Position numbers and translations under genes: made by a program
Source: Grammothele lineata
Taxonomy: Eukaryota; Basidiomycota; Agaricomycetes; Polyporales; Polyporaceae
Direction: 5' to 3'
Assembly: GCA_002150815.3 (NCBI GenBank)
Contig: NDFF03000383.1
Coordinates: 521,962 to 585,961, forward strand
Length of the DNA stretch: 64,000 bases
The notes under the pieces: generated by a model
The model's database searches: none
What the model saw: only the letters and a program-made list of their open reading frames with translations
Told to the model about the DNA's origin: nothing
Part shown: positions 38,141-48,631 of the stretch, piece by piece
Layout: every line of letters begins with the position of its first letter
Numbering within the stretch: position 1 is the first letter of the stretch

Positions 38141-38740
38141 AATAGTCATCGATGTTTGTATATAGTACAATAAGTCTTCTGTTGCGGGGTGAAATGCCCT
38201 GCAAAACCTCTGACTGTACAGTAGGCAGTTGGAACATTTGAAGATCTGAGGTGTCTGAGGTGTCTGAGCGTCTGACAATTGGACTCGTCAGATCAGAGCG
38301 TCAGATCTTGTCAGACAAGGTGGGAATTACTGATGGCCCGTGAACCTCGCGACCGAGCCTCACCGCCACCCCCGCGACCGCCACAACCACAATCGCCGCA
38401 GAGAAGTATATTCAGAATAGGTATTGAATGGTATATTAGGCGCAATACATCCGGTCGCAACGAGTGTTTGAAGCATCGGAAACTATAGTCGCGGGGTGCC
38501 AGTGTGTACTGACGCGGAAATGTTCAGATGATGTTACCCTACCACAGGGCTCGCATAGCCCAATTGCTCTAGTACGAATTTGAATGAGGCTCAACGCACG
38601 GGCGGTACCTAAGCGATTTCAAAGAACCATGAGAAGACTGTGGCCTTGTGAAGCCAGAAACAAGAGACGCGTGGACGAAAAAAGGATATATATCAAAACG
38701 TTATCCACGCTGGCGTGTTGGGCTGAGTCTGGAATATGGT

Positions 38741-39965
38741 CTACTCTATATCGTCAGAGTCCACGGCAGGCAACGGTAGGGGAATAGGACACTGTCCCTC
38801 GGTGGTCGAAGCGTAGTACTCAGGCTCATGCTGTGGAACATATGCTGAGGGTACCAACAGGTTGTTGCGCAAGTTCAACTGTGTACGTCTTCCCGGACAA
38901 ATGAGATAAAACATCGGTTAGTCAGGTGGTAAGTCGATGAGAATGGAACTCACTCAATGGCGGACTTTGTATGGGTTGGGCCCATCGCCCCTTCGAGGGA
39001 GCTCTGCGAGATGAGCTGGACGCCAGGACCGAGGTCTAGACCCACAAACGCCAATTCGTCCGTGAGCGTGATCTCGTCGATTGACTCGTTGAGCAACAAG
39101 AACGTTGAACAGCTGGACGAATGGATTCCGGAGACGTTCGAGTCAGAGTCAGCCTCATCGACCAGAGTATATGCGCCTTCGGGCACGGGCGCAAAGCTGA
39201 ATCGCTCGACGTACTCCTTGACGGCGGTCTCCAAAATGTAGGGGTTCGCACTACTCTCATGCCCAGCGACGTGCCAATCGTCGCATCCGGCTGCACCTGC
39301 GAAATAGCCATATGGCGCGGGGATGTGCCGAAGGCCTTCGTCCGATTGTCCCACTAGTCCTGAAGGTAATACGGGAAACTCAGGCTGTTCGCCGTCCGGC
39401 AACACGTTCTCGAGGGGCTCTAGTTGGCCTTGTATGTGATGATAGGTGGAAAAAGATTCGCCTCCCATGACCGAGCTGAAGGTGCTGGCCGTCTCGATAC
39501 CCCCACGCTCATCATGCTGGTTAACGTGTGGTGAGCGGCGTTTGGATTTGTCATCATACTCGCAAACGCAGTCAGCCTTGATGCAGTTTGCACAGGTCGG
39601 GCGCTGGCCACTGCACTAAAGCAGCGGGACCAGAGTCAACTAGTGCGAGACAATATTTGTGATAAACAGCTCACCTTGCGTCTCCGCCGCCGGCACCTAT
39701 TACACGCCGTTTCGGTACGAATTCCCTTCGGCGAGCAGAAGAATGCAGGTGCACCTTCCGGGCCGGGCAAAGTATCCGCGCCGTGGTGGTAGTATCTCGG
39801 CTCCCAAGGGATACTGCAGGGAATGAGCTCCAATTGCCGGCGTTCGCTGCTGATGACATGGGTTTCACGAGTCGACGTCGTGTGAGACTTCATTCGCATA
39901 GTGGGGAAGAGTTGGGACGTTGGGGACGCGGAGGGTGAATCTGAGGGTAGCATTGGGCACGCCAT
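38741..39965 (-). CDS. Zn2Cys6 transcription factor
   Basis: Three exons (39965-39675, 39615-38954, 38888-38741) give 366 residues. The zinc cluster is split by the first intron: ACNRCRRRRRK at the end of exon 1, CSGQRPTCANCIKADCVC at the start of exon 2. Spacing is C88-x2-C91-x6-C98-x6-C105-x2-C108-x6-C115, the canonical fungal pattern. An intron inside the cluster is common in this family, as I recall. Exon 2 continues with a Ser/Glu/Leu-rich region that could activate transcription (ITLTDELAFVGLDLGPGV), and exon 3 ends in acidic DSDDIE. The third exon depends on an acceptor at 38889 (GGGAAG); without it the protein would end at a stop overlapping the GTGAGT donor. No middle homology domain is seen. 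It presumably binds DNA in the nucleus; the regulated genes are unknown. Confidence 0.85.
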
Positions 39966-40367
39966 GAGAAAGTGTTAATAGCGCTGGGGAGCCTCAACCG
40001 CCACGTATGTCGCCGGGCAATTGTCGTAGGTGCAGTCTACCACTGCAGTGCATACGAAGGATAAGTGGAGCGAGTTCGAAGTTCGAAAGAGAGAGACTCA
40101 GCTGGCGAATTCGCGTCAAGGGCGATCGGATTGTGTTTAGACTGGGGAAGAATCACAACCGGATCGTAGACTATACCATGGTTGCTAGCAGAGCTCAAGA
40201 CGGTGCAAGCGAAGCTGCCGAGGCGCCTCCGTACAAAGGGACGCGGGATGTAACAGCTCCGGAAAATGGAACGTGCGGGAACTGCGCCTCCGACCTCGCA
40301 CAATATCCGTCCCAATTTCCCCGTTATTACAGCGCCCTCAGCCTCCACCTCACGGCCCGGTCTTGGT

Positions 40368-40399
40368 GTCTCGGCGTCTCGGCGTCTCGGCGTCTCGGG
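40368..40399. repeat. Tandem 8-bp repeat, four units
   Basis: GTCTCGGC is repeated three times exactly and followed by GTCTCGGG. The frames through it become Arg/Ser-rich repeats, so overlapping open frames here are artefacts. Confidence 0.9.
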
Positions 40400-40579
40400 A
40401 AACCGTAACGCGGTCACTCCGTGATACGTCCGTTACACGGGAATCCATCCATCAGGCCCAGGAGTAGATGGACTCAGAGATCATCAATCTGATGTAAGAT
40501 GACAGTGGTGAGCTGGGCAACGGCGCTTTAGACTGGCTTCCTTCGATGAGTGACGTCCGACACCTCTGCAGATCTGAAA

Positions 40580-40628
40580 ATCTGATTCCTGCGCATGCTC
40601 AGTCACTGAGCGTGCGCAGGATTCAGAT
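40580..40628. repeat. 49-bp near-perfect palindrome
   Basis: Arms 40580-40603 and 40605-40628 (24 nt each, one-base centre) are complementary except for two mismatches. The core is a GCGCATGCTCAGT / ACTGAGCGTGCGC pair. It could be a cruciform-prone site, a miniature element or a binding site. Confidence 0.85.
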
Positions 40629-42776
40629 CCCCCTCGTCTTCGCTTTGCCACTCGATGCAGATGCCTAGCGTGTGAGTACGTCTTTTCAGCCTCCCCGAGG
40701 CCCCGCCTTGCCCTTACCGAACCGATGACGACAGGTATACCGTATGTATGTACTGCGTGTATTGCTACTAGTGTCCGAGTTCTTCAAGTTCTGCCGCATG
40801 TGGCGATCCCCGTTGTGATAGGCGGTTTGTCATATTCATCATCCTTCAAGCTACAGCAATGTGTTTGCCTATCAAGAACATTACCCACCCGAGTCACAAT
40901 TGGGCCTTCCCACACAGGCACGTTGAGGCCCTTGGCCGCCATTCGTCAGGTGTTGAAAGCATGTGCTTCTGCGAAATGAGGCGTGCATACCTAGCCTCCC
41001 CGAGATGCACGCACTTTCCCTTAGACTCTGTCGTTCATAGCCATATCAGTTGCAACACATCCATTCCATACGCGTTCATTCCTCCATAGCCGACGCAATA
41101 ATGGTGGAACGGTCGGCCTACATCCGGAAACTTTGGTCGCCCGAAACTTGAGACGGTAGCGAGACCACTCCAATTCCCCCCGAGGTCGCACTCGGACGAA
41201 CAGCTTCCTTTATCTGGACGACATCTACGACGACCTCCTTTCTCTCCGATCATTCTCAAATTGCTACTCTGGTTCGCTGCTCTCCGAATCCAACCGCGTT
41301 TAATACTCACGCCCGCCTTTTTCCACAGTCTTGCCCTCGTCCGCGTTTTCCCGTGCATTTCGCACGATGTTTCAATTTGGACTGCGCTGGTCAGGCTATG
41401 ATCTCCTTCACCCTGGTCTACGACGTCCTCCTCCGCCACCGTCGGAACACTTGCAGCATTGCCCAGCGCACCGCGACCCTGCCAATTCCTCGCTCGCCCT
41501 CCATGACCGTGTCGCAATCGCACCTGCATCTACGCACAGACTCGTTCTCTAGGGTGCGTCCTCGCCCTTGCGGGGCCCCACCCACAGCTCACGAGCCAGA
41601 GGACGGCCTCCTGATTTCTATGAAACGATGCCCGCAACTCCTCTAGGTCGTCTGAGTGACTCTCACTTACGTGCTTCGCGCATATATCTGGTCTTTCTGC
41701 CTAATTCACCACCAGCCCACTGGCATGCCATCGCGCATGTGCAACGTCCATCTCCGAGACACGCTACATCTGAATCTAGGTAAATCTCTATTTCTCCGCA
41801 TTGTGCGCGCCATGTTTTCCATTGTACCGCTCAGCACGCGTCCGAGTAGTACGACGACCAGGAGGACCACATCAGCAAAACATTGTAATCACGTTGCGCA
41901 CGTCTACCTCTAACGTGGTCTATCCATAGACCTTAGGCCTTGCGTGCGCACTACGTATGGTCATCACGTGTCAAGACAGCCCGTTCATTTGTGCTATGGT
42001 ACCATGTCAGGGGCATGTGTAATCCGGACCTTCAAAACATGTCAAACTAACCTCTTTCGTGTCCTGGCGTTGGATGGCTCGTGGGGAACTTCATATCACA
42101 TATCAGCAAAGCTAAGGGTATGGTTGAAGTTCGTCTACTGCCGCTGACCGACCACACATTCCGATCGCGCTACCGCGAAGAATAGCCCCACTCAATCAGT
42201 GCAGCCCGAAGCCGTCGCAGAGCCATAGTTCATCATTCTAAATCACGCACTATAGGATCCCGGACGGTAGGATTGACGCGGTCATTGTCGTACCGCTACT
42301 TCCCCATTTGTGCCGGTGACTGTTTGCCATGACTAAATTGTACGGAGTTACCGGATCGACGGCTGTGTGGGATCGCGGGACAGCACTGCTTCCAGACGGA
42401 GACGGAAGGTGCCCCTCCCCGGAGACGCTCCCGGGCATTAACTGTTTATCTGAGTGGGGATATAGACGCGCGTTGAGTCTTCCTGCGTGGGAGCGCTGAT
42501 CGCGGGGACGCGCAATCTTTTCGATTGACCACGCGCCGTGGCAGGATCGTCCCGTTCCATATCCCCTCCTCCTGCCTCACGCAATCCCGTATTCAATCTA
42601 CCGATATACCGAGTTCACACAGTGTATGAACATGGCTGCCCGATCTAGGTAAGCATCTAAGCACGCTACATCCGCGAGCATCACTCTGCTGAACCAACCG
42701 CTCGTAGAACGATTCCCGACGACGTCTACGCTCGGGCTTGGGGTGTCTCAAACTATGACCACTGCAGGGACGCCCA

Positions 42777-43115
42777 ATGCCCCTGCCACCAGACATGTAC
42801 GAGGATCATTATTCCGATGTACAACTTGAAATGCAACTCACAGGACGAAATGCAGGTGTAATGCAACGTGAGCTTCTCAGGGAGCTTCAAGAACTGAAAG
42901 AAGAGATTCGACGCGCTCAACTGGCCGAGACATGCGCATACGATCTCATGCGTGCGAAGGAGGAATATCTCATCTGGTATGCGAATCTGTACAATCTATG
43001 TATGGAGGAGTGTGCACGGTTGAGAAGGCTCCTAGCAGAGCAGGAGTTAGGCGCATTGGAACACCATGATGACGCCTCTATGCAGCCGTCAGGCGTGGTG
43101 ATGGGTCAGCCTTAG
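42777..43115 (+). CDS. Small coiled-coil protein, unknown function
   Basis: A single exon of 112 residues. Residues about 12-90 are Glu/Leu/Arg-rich with heptad-like spacing (LLRELQELKEEIRRAQL, ARLRRLLAEQELGALEHH), indicating a coiled coil, flanked by short disordered ends. Composition is unlike the surrounding chance frames and the minus strand is closed here, which supports coding. The ATG at 42777 opens the frame shortly after a CTGCAG that could also be an acceptor, so an upstream exon is possible. I recognise no family. It may be a dimerising adaptor or a fragment of a longer protein. Confidence 0.5.
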   Translation: MPLPPDMYEDHYSDVQLEMQLTGRNAGVMQRELLRELQELKEEIRRAQLAETCAYDLMRAKEEYLIWYANLYNLCMEECARLRRLLAEQELGALEHHDDASMQPSGVVMGQP

Positions 43116-44373
43116 TCTCGTTATGTTATCTGCTCAACCCTTTTGTCTCAGTCGCACGCTCCTACATACGGAAACCGCAGCTGTGGAATTACACTTCCAA
43201 TGCCCGTTTCAGCGTTGTTGTGCTCCCGGTGGTTATCGAGGACGGAAGTTTGAGCGACGGTAGAATGTGTCCCTGTGGTACCGCCTTCACACCATCGAAC
43301 ACAGTGTAACCAGATCAGTGTGAGCGCCGATATTTTACTCTTCAACGATATCTCATCGACGTAGCAGCTCTCATACCTTAACTTCGGACATTGTGTTGCG
43401 AAGAAGTGTCCTTTCCCGTTGTCGGGGGATTGCCATCATACTAGCATGCACAATACACAACAGATTGGTCTCTCCGCGGTCTCACAGATTTTGCGCAGTT
43501 TTGACGGTTGAACGGCTGTAACTGGCTGCAATTGTATGATCGACGTTGACATTTGCTGCGGAACTTCGAGTCGACGCACTCCCAGAGCAGGTCATTCCAT
43601 ACAGCACATAGCTCTACGTGATCGAAACTGGCGCCACCTGCCGAAGCAATCAGTCGTCGTTCACTAGAACGGCTCGGACCAAGGTCCAACGCATACTTCG
43701 CCCGAAGATAACCGTCTTGTTGTAAGCGTACCGCGCGCGTGACCGAGAGACGCGAACGTCAACTCGCACATCGAAGTGGACCCTGAGCAATCGGCACAAG
43801 GTTGGCGAGCAATGGATGCCGGATTATTCTCCTGCGTAGGTTCTAAGCACAGACGTGCGGCCTGGTTGAGCCGAGCCTTTCAGGGGCAAGTGACCTGGGA
43901 TTTCGGGCTTGAAGCCGACCCTCCGCATCGGTCGCGGCCAATGGCCGATGTCGCCGTAGTAGTCAACGACGTTACGGGCACACGAGGAACGCGCTGCTTC
44001 TGCAGAATCTAGGCCGCTTCGGAAAGCCGCTCAGAGAGCCTGCAGTTGTCAGCATTTGAGTGATTCGTTCGGCTTCTTGTATTAACCAAGCGGTTACTTT
44101 TTTCTCCTATTGATGCCGTTTCTTCCTGAGGTCCAGTAGAGCCGCCGGCGTAATAGTAGTCTCGAAGCCGCGGTGAACTGAACGCTAGACGAAGCCTTGT
44201 TGTCATGTACCTTAATGGTGAATATTACCGGCTCCGATTCTTCCTGACGTTACGTGTTCGACGGGCCTGAACCTTGTCCTAGATTTGGAACATCATCCAC
44301 TCCCTGACGGGATTCGCAGTCCCCAGAACTTCGTTATATAGTTCAACCTGAATTACTTCCCACTGGTGATTCA

Positions 44374-44568
44374 ATGGCTGAGAACAATGCAACATTTTTC
44401 ACCATTGACATGTTGACGGGAGATAAAAACAGTGTCGTATACCCCTCACGCGGTCCCAGGCTGAACAATTGCGATGCCGTGGAGTACAACGACGTTCTCC
44501 TTCGCGGTCGATCAGCGATCTCCGTCGGTTCTCAACAATCGCCTGGGACATCAGTTGAGAGTGAGTAA
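44374..44568 (+). CDS. Short open frame, possibly a first exon
   Basis: Sixty-four residues of balanced composition (MAENNATFFTIDMLTGDKN, then AVEYNDVLLRGRSAISVG). A GTGAGTAAA donor-like site overlaps its end at about 44,559, so it may be an exon whose continuation I could not find. No family is recognised. The flanking stretches 43,116-44,373 and 44,569-45,292 show nothing firmer. Confidence 0.3.
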   Translation: MAENNATFFTIDMLTGDKNSVVYPSRGPRLNNCDAVEYNDVLLRGRSAISVGSQQSPGTSVESE

Positions 44569-45292
44569 ATCAATATCATTCGCCGCAAGTTGTCAGCGGC
44601 GTGCGTCTGCTCAACATTTACGAGCAATGGCAATGCTAACTTGGACTCATTCTCTTCATCTTAAGTCCGCTTCTCCGATCTGTCGGCTGTTTTGAAAGCA
44701 ATCTCAAGGCCGCTTCTGTGATAGTATTTAGATAAAGACCGTGCATCTTTGCAGGCTTGAGCTTAACTAATATATATCACTCCTACTCTACGATACGCCG
44801 CAACTTCTTGTCTAGCTGTGGAAGGAACAGTAAATAGAGTGGCATTTGTCCAAACATGACATGTGGGTAGGGCGACCGTTGATCGCGATGTGACATAATT
44901 TCCTAGGATCAAGCGGTCTAACATCCAATTGATTATCTAACTGCTGTTCTAGAAGCCCTTACGCCATGTCATCAGAGAAACCCGTTCGTCCATGAATTGC
45001 TTGTAGGCGCTCCCTGGGAGACCCTCACACCCTCGAGACCGGCCATCACAGCTCTCGAGTAGGAGTAAAGTTTAAGCATCCTGATGATGCACCGCGACGA
45101 AGAGTCAGCGGTCGGCAAAGTCGTGAAGCGGGCTGTGGTGGCGTGTTTACCCTTCTAACAACTATCTGCTGGGTACAAGTTCCTTGAACTCAGCAACCTT
45201 CTTGTGAGCGTGGGAGAGGCGTGCGTAACGCCGAGAAGGTTAGTGTTACTAATTAAGAGAACGTTGGCTGATAATCTCAGAAGATCTATGCG

Positions 45293-46658
45293 GTGGCCCT
45301 GGGAGACGCCCAGTCCGAGGAGGAGGAGGAGGAGGGGGGGGATTACGACCGCTTAATCCGACGATGCGGTGCGCCGACGCCACCTCCGCCGGCGGCAAAG
45401 GTCCATTGCATGGATGTGGATGCTCCGCAGGATCAGGCGGTCGTAATCACCCCCCTTCCTCCTCCTCGTCCTCCTCCTCGTGCCCCTATAGATAAGAAAC
45501 TCCCCGCCGGGATCCTTAGTCTAGCATTCTACTTCTCGGCCTATATATATCGACGATCTACCCTTTCCCCCATTGTTAGTACTGACGAGTACTACCTCCG
45601 CCTACCCGGCATCTACTACTCATTCCGCGTCGTACTATGGCCCCTCAGATCCCTACGAAAGTTCACGTCCAGGATGCGCCACCATCATCGCATGAAGGAG
45701 ACACCTCCGAAGGATTTGATGTCTTTGATGGTAAGCTCGTAGTAACCGTCTTCATCCCCAACTCGTTTTATAACGCGTTTTAGATGGCGAGTTTGAGGGA
45801 CCACATGTATTGGTGTCGCCCGCTTCGCAGGGTCATGACCCTCTTCCAGACTTCAGCCGGTTACACATCAACGACGCGTACCCTGCCGCTCAAGTCCGCC
45901 CCGGCTCCGATGCTCCTGTTGAGGCTCCTGCTGGTACAGCAAGTGTCACCATCAATGCTCACCACTCGCCTGTCGTAATCAACATTGGGTATAACGTGTC
46001 GTCTCCGGCGACCCCGGCTCGCTCCAGCACTAACGACAGCCCTCAGGCAAGCTCAGACGCCGTCTCTTCTTAGCGCATCAATCACGCTCACTCCGCAGTG
46101 CAGTCTCTTTCAGAGGACTCCGCAGCGAGAGCCCGTCGTTGTCGCTTGCGTCAGATCGAAGAAGCAACCCGCGATCTCCCTAGTCCAGTCATCTCTCAGA
46201 CATCGGTGCATTCAGGCCACGCTGGCTCGGTAGCTCCAGCGGTACGTATAGGTTCTATACGTCTTCACGGTATATTGATGCGCTGTCTTGTATATACTCC
46301 CTCGTAGGCCCCCCAGCTAAGCACGGCGCGGCCTACACATGAACGAGGCCCTCCCAACCAGCGACTGTGGAACAGGGCAAGTGAGTACTACTTTCAGAGA
46401 TGAGATGAGATGAGTTCGTCGTTGACTTTTACGTACGTAGATGAGTACCTGTCCGACCCTCGTGGGGTCAATGTCAAAGAATGGCACGTCGTGACAGCTG
46501 GAACGCGGGTCGGCATCTTTGACAACTGGACTGAGGCCTCCAAAACGGTTATCGGCGTTAAGTACTCAATGTATCAAAAGTTCGCGTCGCGTGACGCTGC
46601 GGAGAAGTACTACTTCGCTCAGAAGCGCGCAGGGTGTGTATACCAACTTGGACAATAG
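45293..46658 (+). CDS. Gene ending in an RNase H1-type hybrid-binding domain
   Basis: The last exon, after a GTGAGT intron ending at about 46440, encodes EYLSDPRGVNVKEWHVV, GTRVGIFDNWTEASKTVIG and YQKFASRDAAEKYY. This matches the small N-terminal domain of RNase H1, which binds RNA-DNA hybrids and is widely shuffled into Agaricomycete proteins. Preceding exons in one frame: roughly 45,658-45,730 (IPTKVHVQDAPPSSHEG), 45,784-46,240 (DGEFEGPHVLVSPASQG to VHSGHAGSVAPA) and 46,306-46,391 (APQLSTARPTHERGPP). A TAG interrupts the large exon at 46071-46073, although coding text continues in frame (EDSAARARRCRLRQIEEAT). A 42-nt intron from 46062 with a weak GTCTCT donor would remove it. The N-terminal part (45,293 on, Glu-run and Pro-rich) is uncertain. 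No RNase H catalytic domain follows, so any role would be in binding, not cleavage. Confidence 0.55.
45315..45482. repeat. Imperfect inverted repeat in purine/pyrimidine tracts
   Basis: A GAG-rich tract followed by GATTACGACCGCTTAATCC (left) is mirrored by GGATCAGGCGGTCGTAATC followed by a CTC-rich tract (right), with about 70 bp between. The transcript could fold into a long hairpin. In the frame used here it encodes a Glu run and a Pro run. Confidence 0.75.
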
Positions 46659-46877
46659 TACTTCACATTGCATGTAGTTGGCAGTTGTGCCCCTTGCAGG
46701 GTATCCGGCCACGTTGAACGCCCTTTTCAATAACAATGTACTATGCTTGCGGGATATGATGTATGTGGCCACTGATCAGTCTCAAGGGGAGTCAGACACA
46801 CAGGATATGCTGGAACACGCGATACAAGCGTAGCGGCGGCCCAGTCCGATATGAGTCGGAGACGCCGGCCGCGGCTT

Positions 46878-48631
46878 CATCAGCAAAAATGTAAAATTGT
46901 AATACTAGATCGCGCACCTCGGACCAAATGACGATAGCGGCGCGATATTGTCACGTAGTACGATGCCTGCCGATGTATGGGAATTGGGTCGGCCCTATCG
47001 CGATGTATCCCGATACAATGCAATACGTTGCGATACAGGTGGCCCTATGGGGATAGATGAATGTATAGGTGGCTGTATAACAATGTATGAAGACTCACGT
47101 GGGGTTGTAGCAAAACATGGCGATCGCTGGGACACGTACCTAGTAAGTATGTACTACGGCACGCGACGCGTCCGAGTCATGGCCCTGCCCGCCCGATTGA
47201 CAAGGTTGCGCTCCGCACGACTTACTATGCGCGCGGCGGGGTTTTGCACGTTCTGAGGCTGTATCAGCGGGCTTTTAAATCGATATATACATGCACTTGG
47301 CTACTTACAGTAGCCCGAAGAGCGCACCGCGGGTCAGAGTGCGGCCACACTCGTACGTCGAGTTGTGAACTTCGAGTCGCGAGCAGGATGAAGAGGCCGA
47401 TACGGTCATGTGACAGACGCGCGAACGCGACGTCATCACGTCGCCAAAGTACCTTCGCTCTTGGCTGCTCTCTACTCGTTCCTTGTCGTCCGCCCATTCG
47501 TCTCCGCGCACCGACCACGCCCTCTGCCCTACCTTGACATCATTGCCTCCTCCTTCGGCTTTCTCCGGATTGGAAGGCCTAGGCTATAAAAAGCCACTCC
47601 CGGGGCCCCAACGTCGACATCTCTTGTTCTTCTGTTCCCCCCTCTCCTTTCGACAGCCTGCCACCCCCTTGTCCGCTCAGCCCGCTCCAACTCCTCTCAA
47701 CTCTCTCGCTCCTAGTGCGCTCCCTCAACTACGCTCCATCAGACTGGCATACTAGCTCGTAGGCTATTGGGAAGGTTCGACTGCAACAGGTATGGGGCAG
47801 CTGGCAGGAGGCGATTAGATTTTGAGGTACGTCGTCTCTCTCACCCTGGGGTTCGTATATGCACACTCCAATCCCTATAATTTGCTCTACAATGCTCTCA
47901 TTGAGCCGAAAGCGTCTCGGCCATGCTATTTGAGCGTCCTATTCACTTGGTGAGTCCGTCCATGCTTTTCCCGCTGGCTTTGCGTCTGCTTACCCTGTCT
48001 CAACCTCGGTGCTGCCCCCCTCTCCCCCCCTCTCTATTGCGAGAGTCTACGGCTCCTATCACTGCCGCTTCTGATAGATTTAGCACGGGCTATGTTCGCG
48101 CACACCTATGTCAGCGGTAACACCTTCGGCGCGCGTTCAAATATGCTCGTTCTATGGTGAGCTTGACATATTGATCGCGCACGTCCTGACAGTGTTTGCA
48201 GCATGCCCCGTCGGCCCGTCGTTAGGCCGTTCGCGGATGTAGTCGATGCAGCTGGGAGCATAGGCGACACTCTCGCAGCAGATGCGGTAGATGCAGAGAT
48301 TCTCGCTACGTACATACTAGTATATAGATTACTAGCAATGAATAGATTCCTACCCATTTAACGGATTCGCTGTGTATTGAGAACTCAGTCCAATCAGGGG
48401 CGATCCCGCCAATAGCCCCGATGTATGCCGATACCTCCAATGCATCGCACAGCATCGCCATGCATCGCGATAGGACTGCCCGTATAGCCATGCGTTGGGT
48501 ATCCTCGCGATACATAACTATCAGCCACTAGTCTAAAGGGATAGATCTTGGGTATCGGGGCTCATTCAGGGCATTTTATTCTATGGTCATACTACAGGAT
48601 CTAGTACTACAATTTTACATTTCTGCTGATG
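46878..48631. mobile_element. 1.75-kb element with 35-bp inverted ends, non-autonomous
   Basis: The left end 46878-46912 (CATCAGCAAAAATGTAAAAT and on) is mirrored by 48597-48631 with two or three mismatches. Inside both ends lie clusters of ATCGCGAT and CGATAC-like words (46,930-47,060 and 48,410-48,515), also mirrored, like the subterminal repeats of hAT and related elements. No transposase is encoded. Direct flanking duplications are not evident. The interior holds a TATA-box-like word and pyrimidine-rich stretches but no recognisable protein. Confidence 0.6.
47585..47592 (+). promoter_or_regulatory. TATA-box-like word inside the inverted-end element
   Basis: TATAAAAA followed within 40-60 bp by a long C/T-rich stretch, an arrangement typical of fungal core promoters. 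What it would drive is unclear. Confidence 0.3.

Larger units (their letters stand above)
35298..38329. mobile_element. Putative 3.0-kb element flanked by TA with short inverted ends
   Basis: The left end begins TA-ATTCCCA and the right end closes TGGGAAT-TA, so the putative element is 35300-38327 with a TA on each side. About 7-12 bp inside each end GTCTGAC recurs in mirrored orientation, and several GTCAGA/TCTGAC words crowd both ends (35,314-35,410 and 38,240-38,318). The arms are only partly matched beyond the first seven bases. No transposase is encoded, so it would be non-autonomous. TA flanks are typical of the Tc1/mariner group, although short palindromic ends can also occur by chance. 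Confidence 0.45.
39966..42776. other. Gap containing small repeats, no supported gene
   Basis: Holds the upstream region of the Zn2Cys6 gene, a short tandem repeat (40,368-40,399) and a strong palindrome (40,580-40,628). Open frames on both strands at 41.0-41.9 kb show no family resemblance. Confidence 0.45.
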
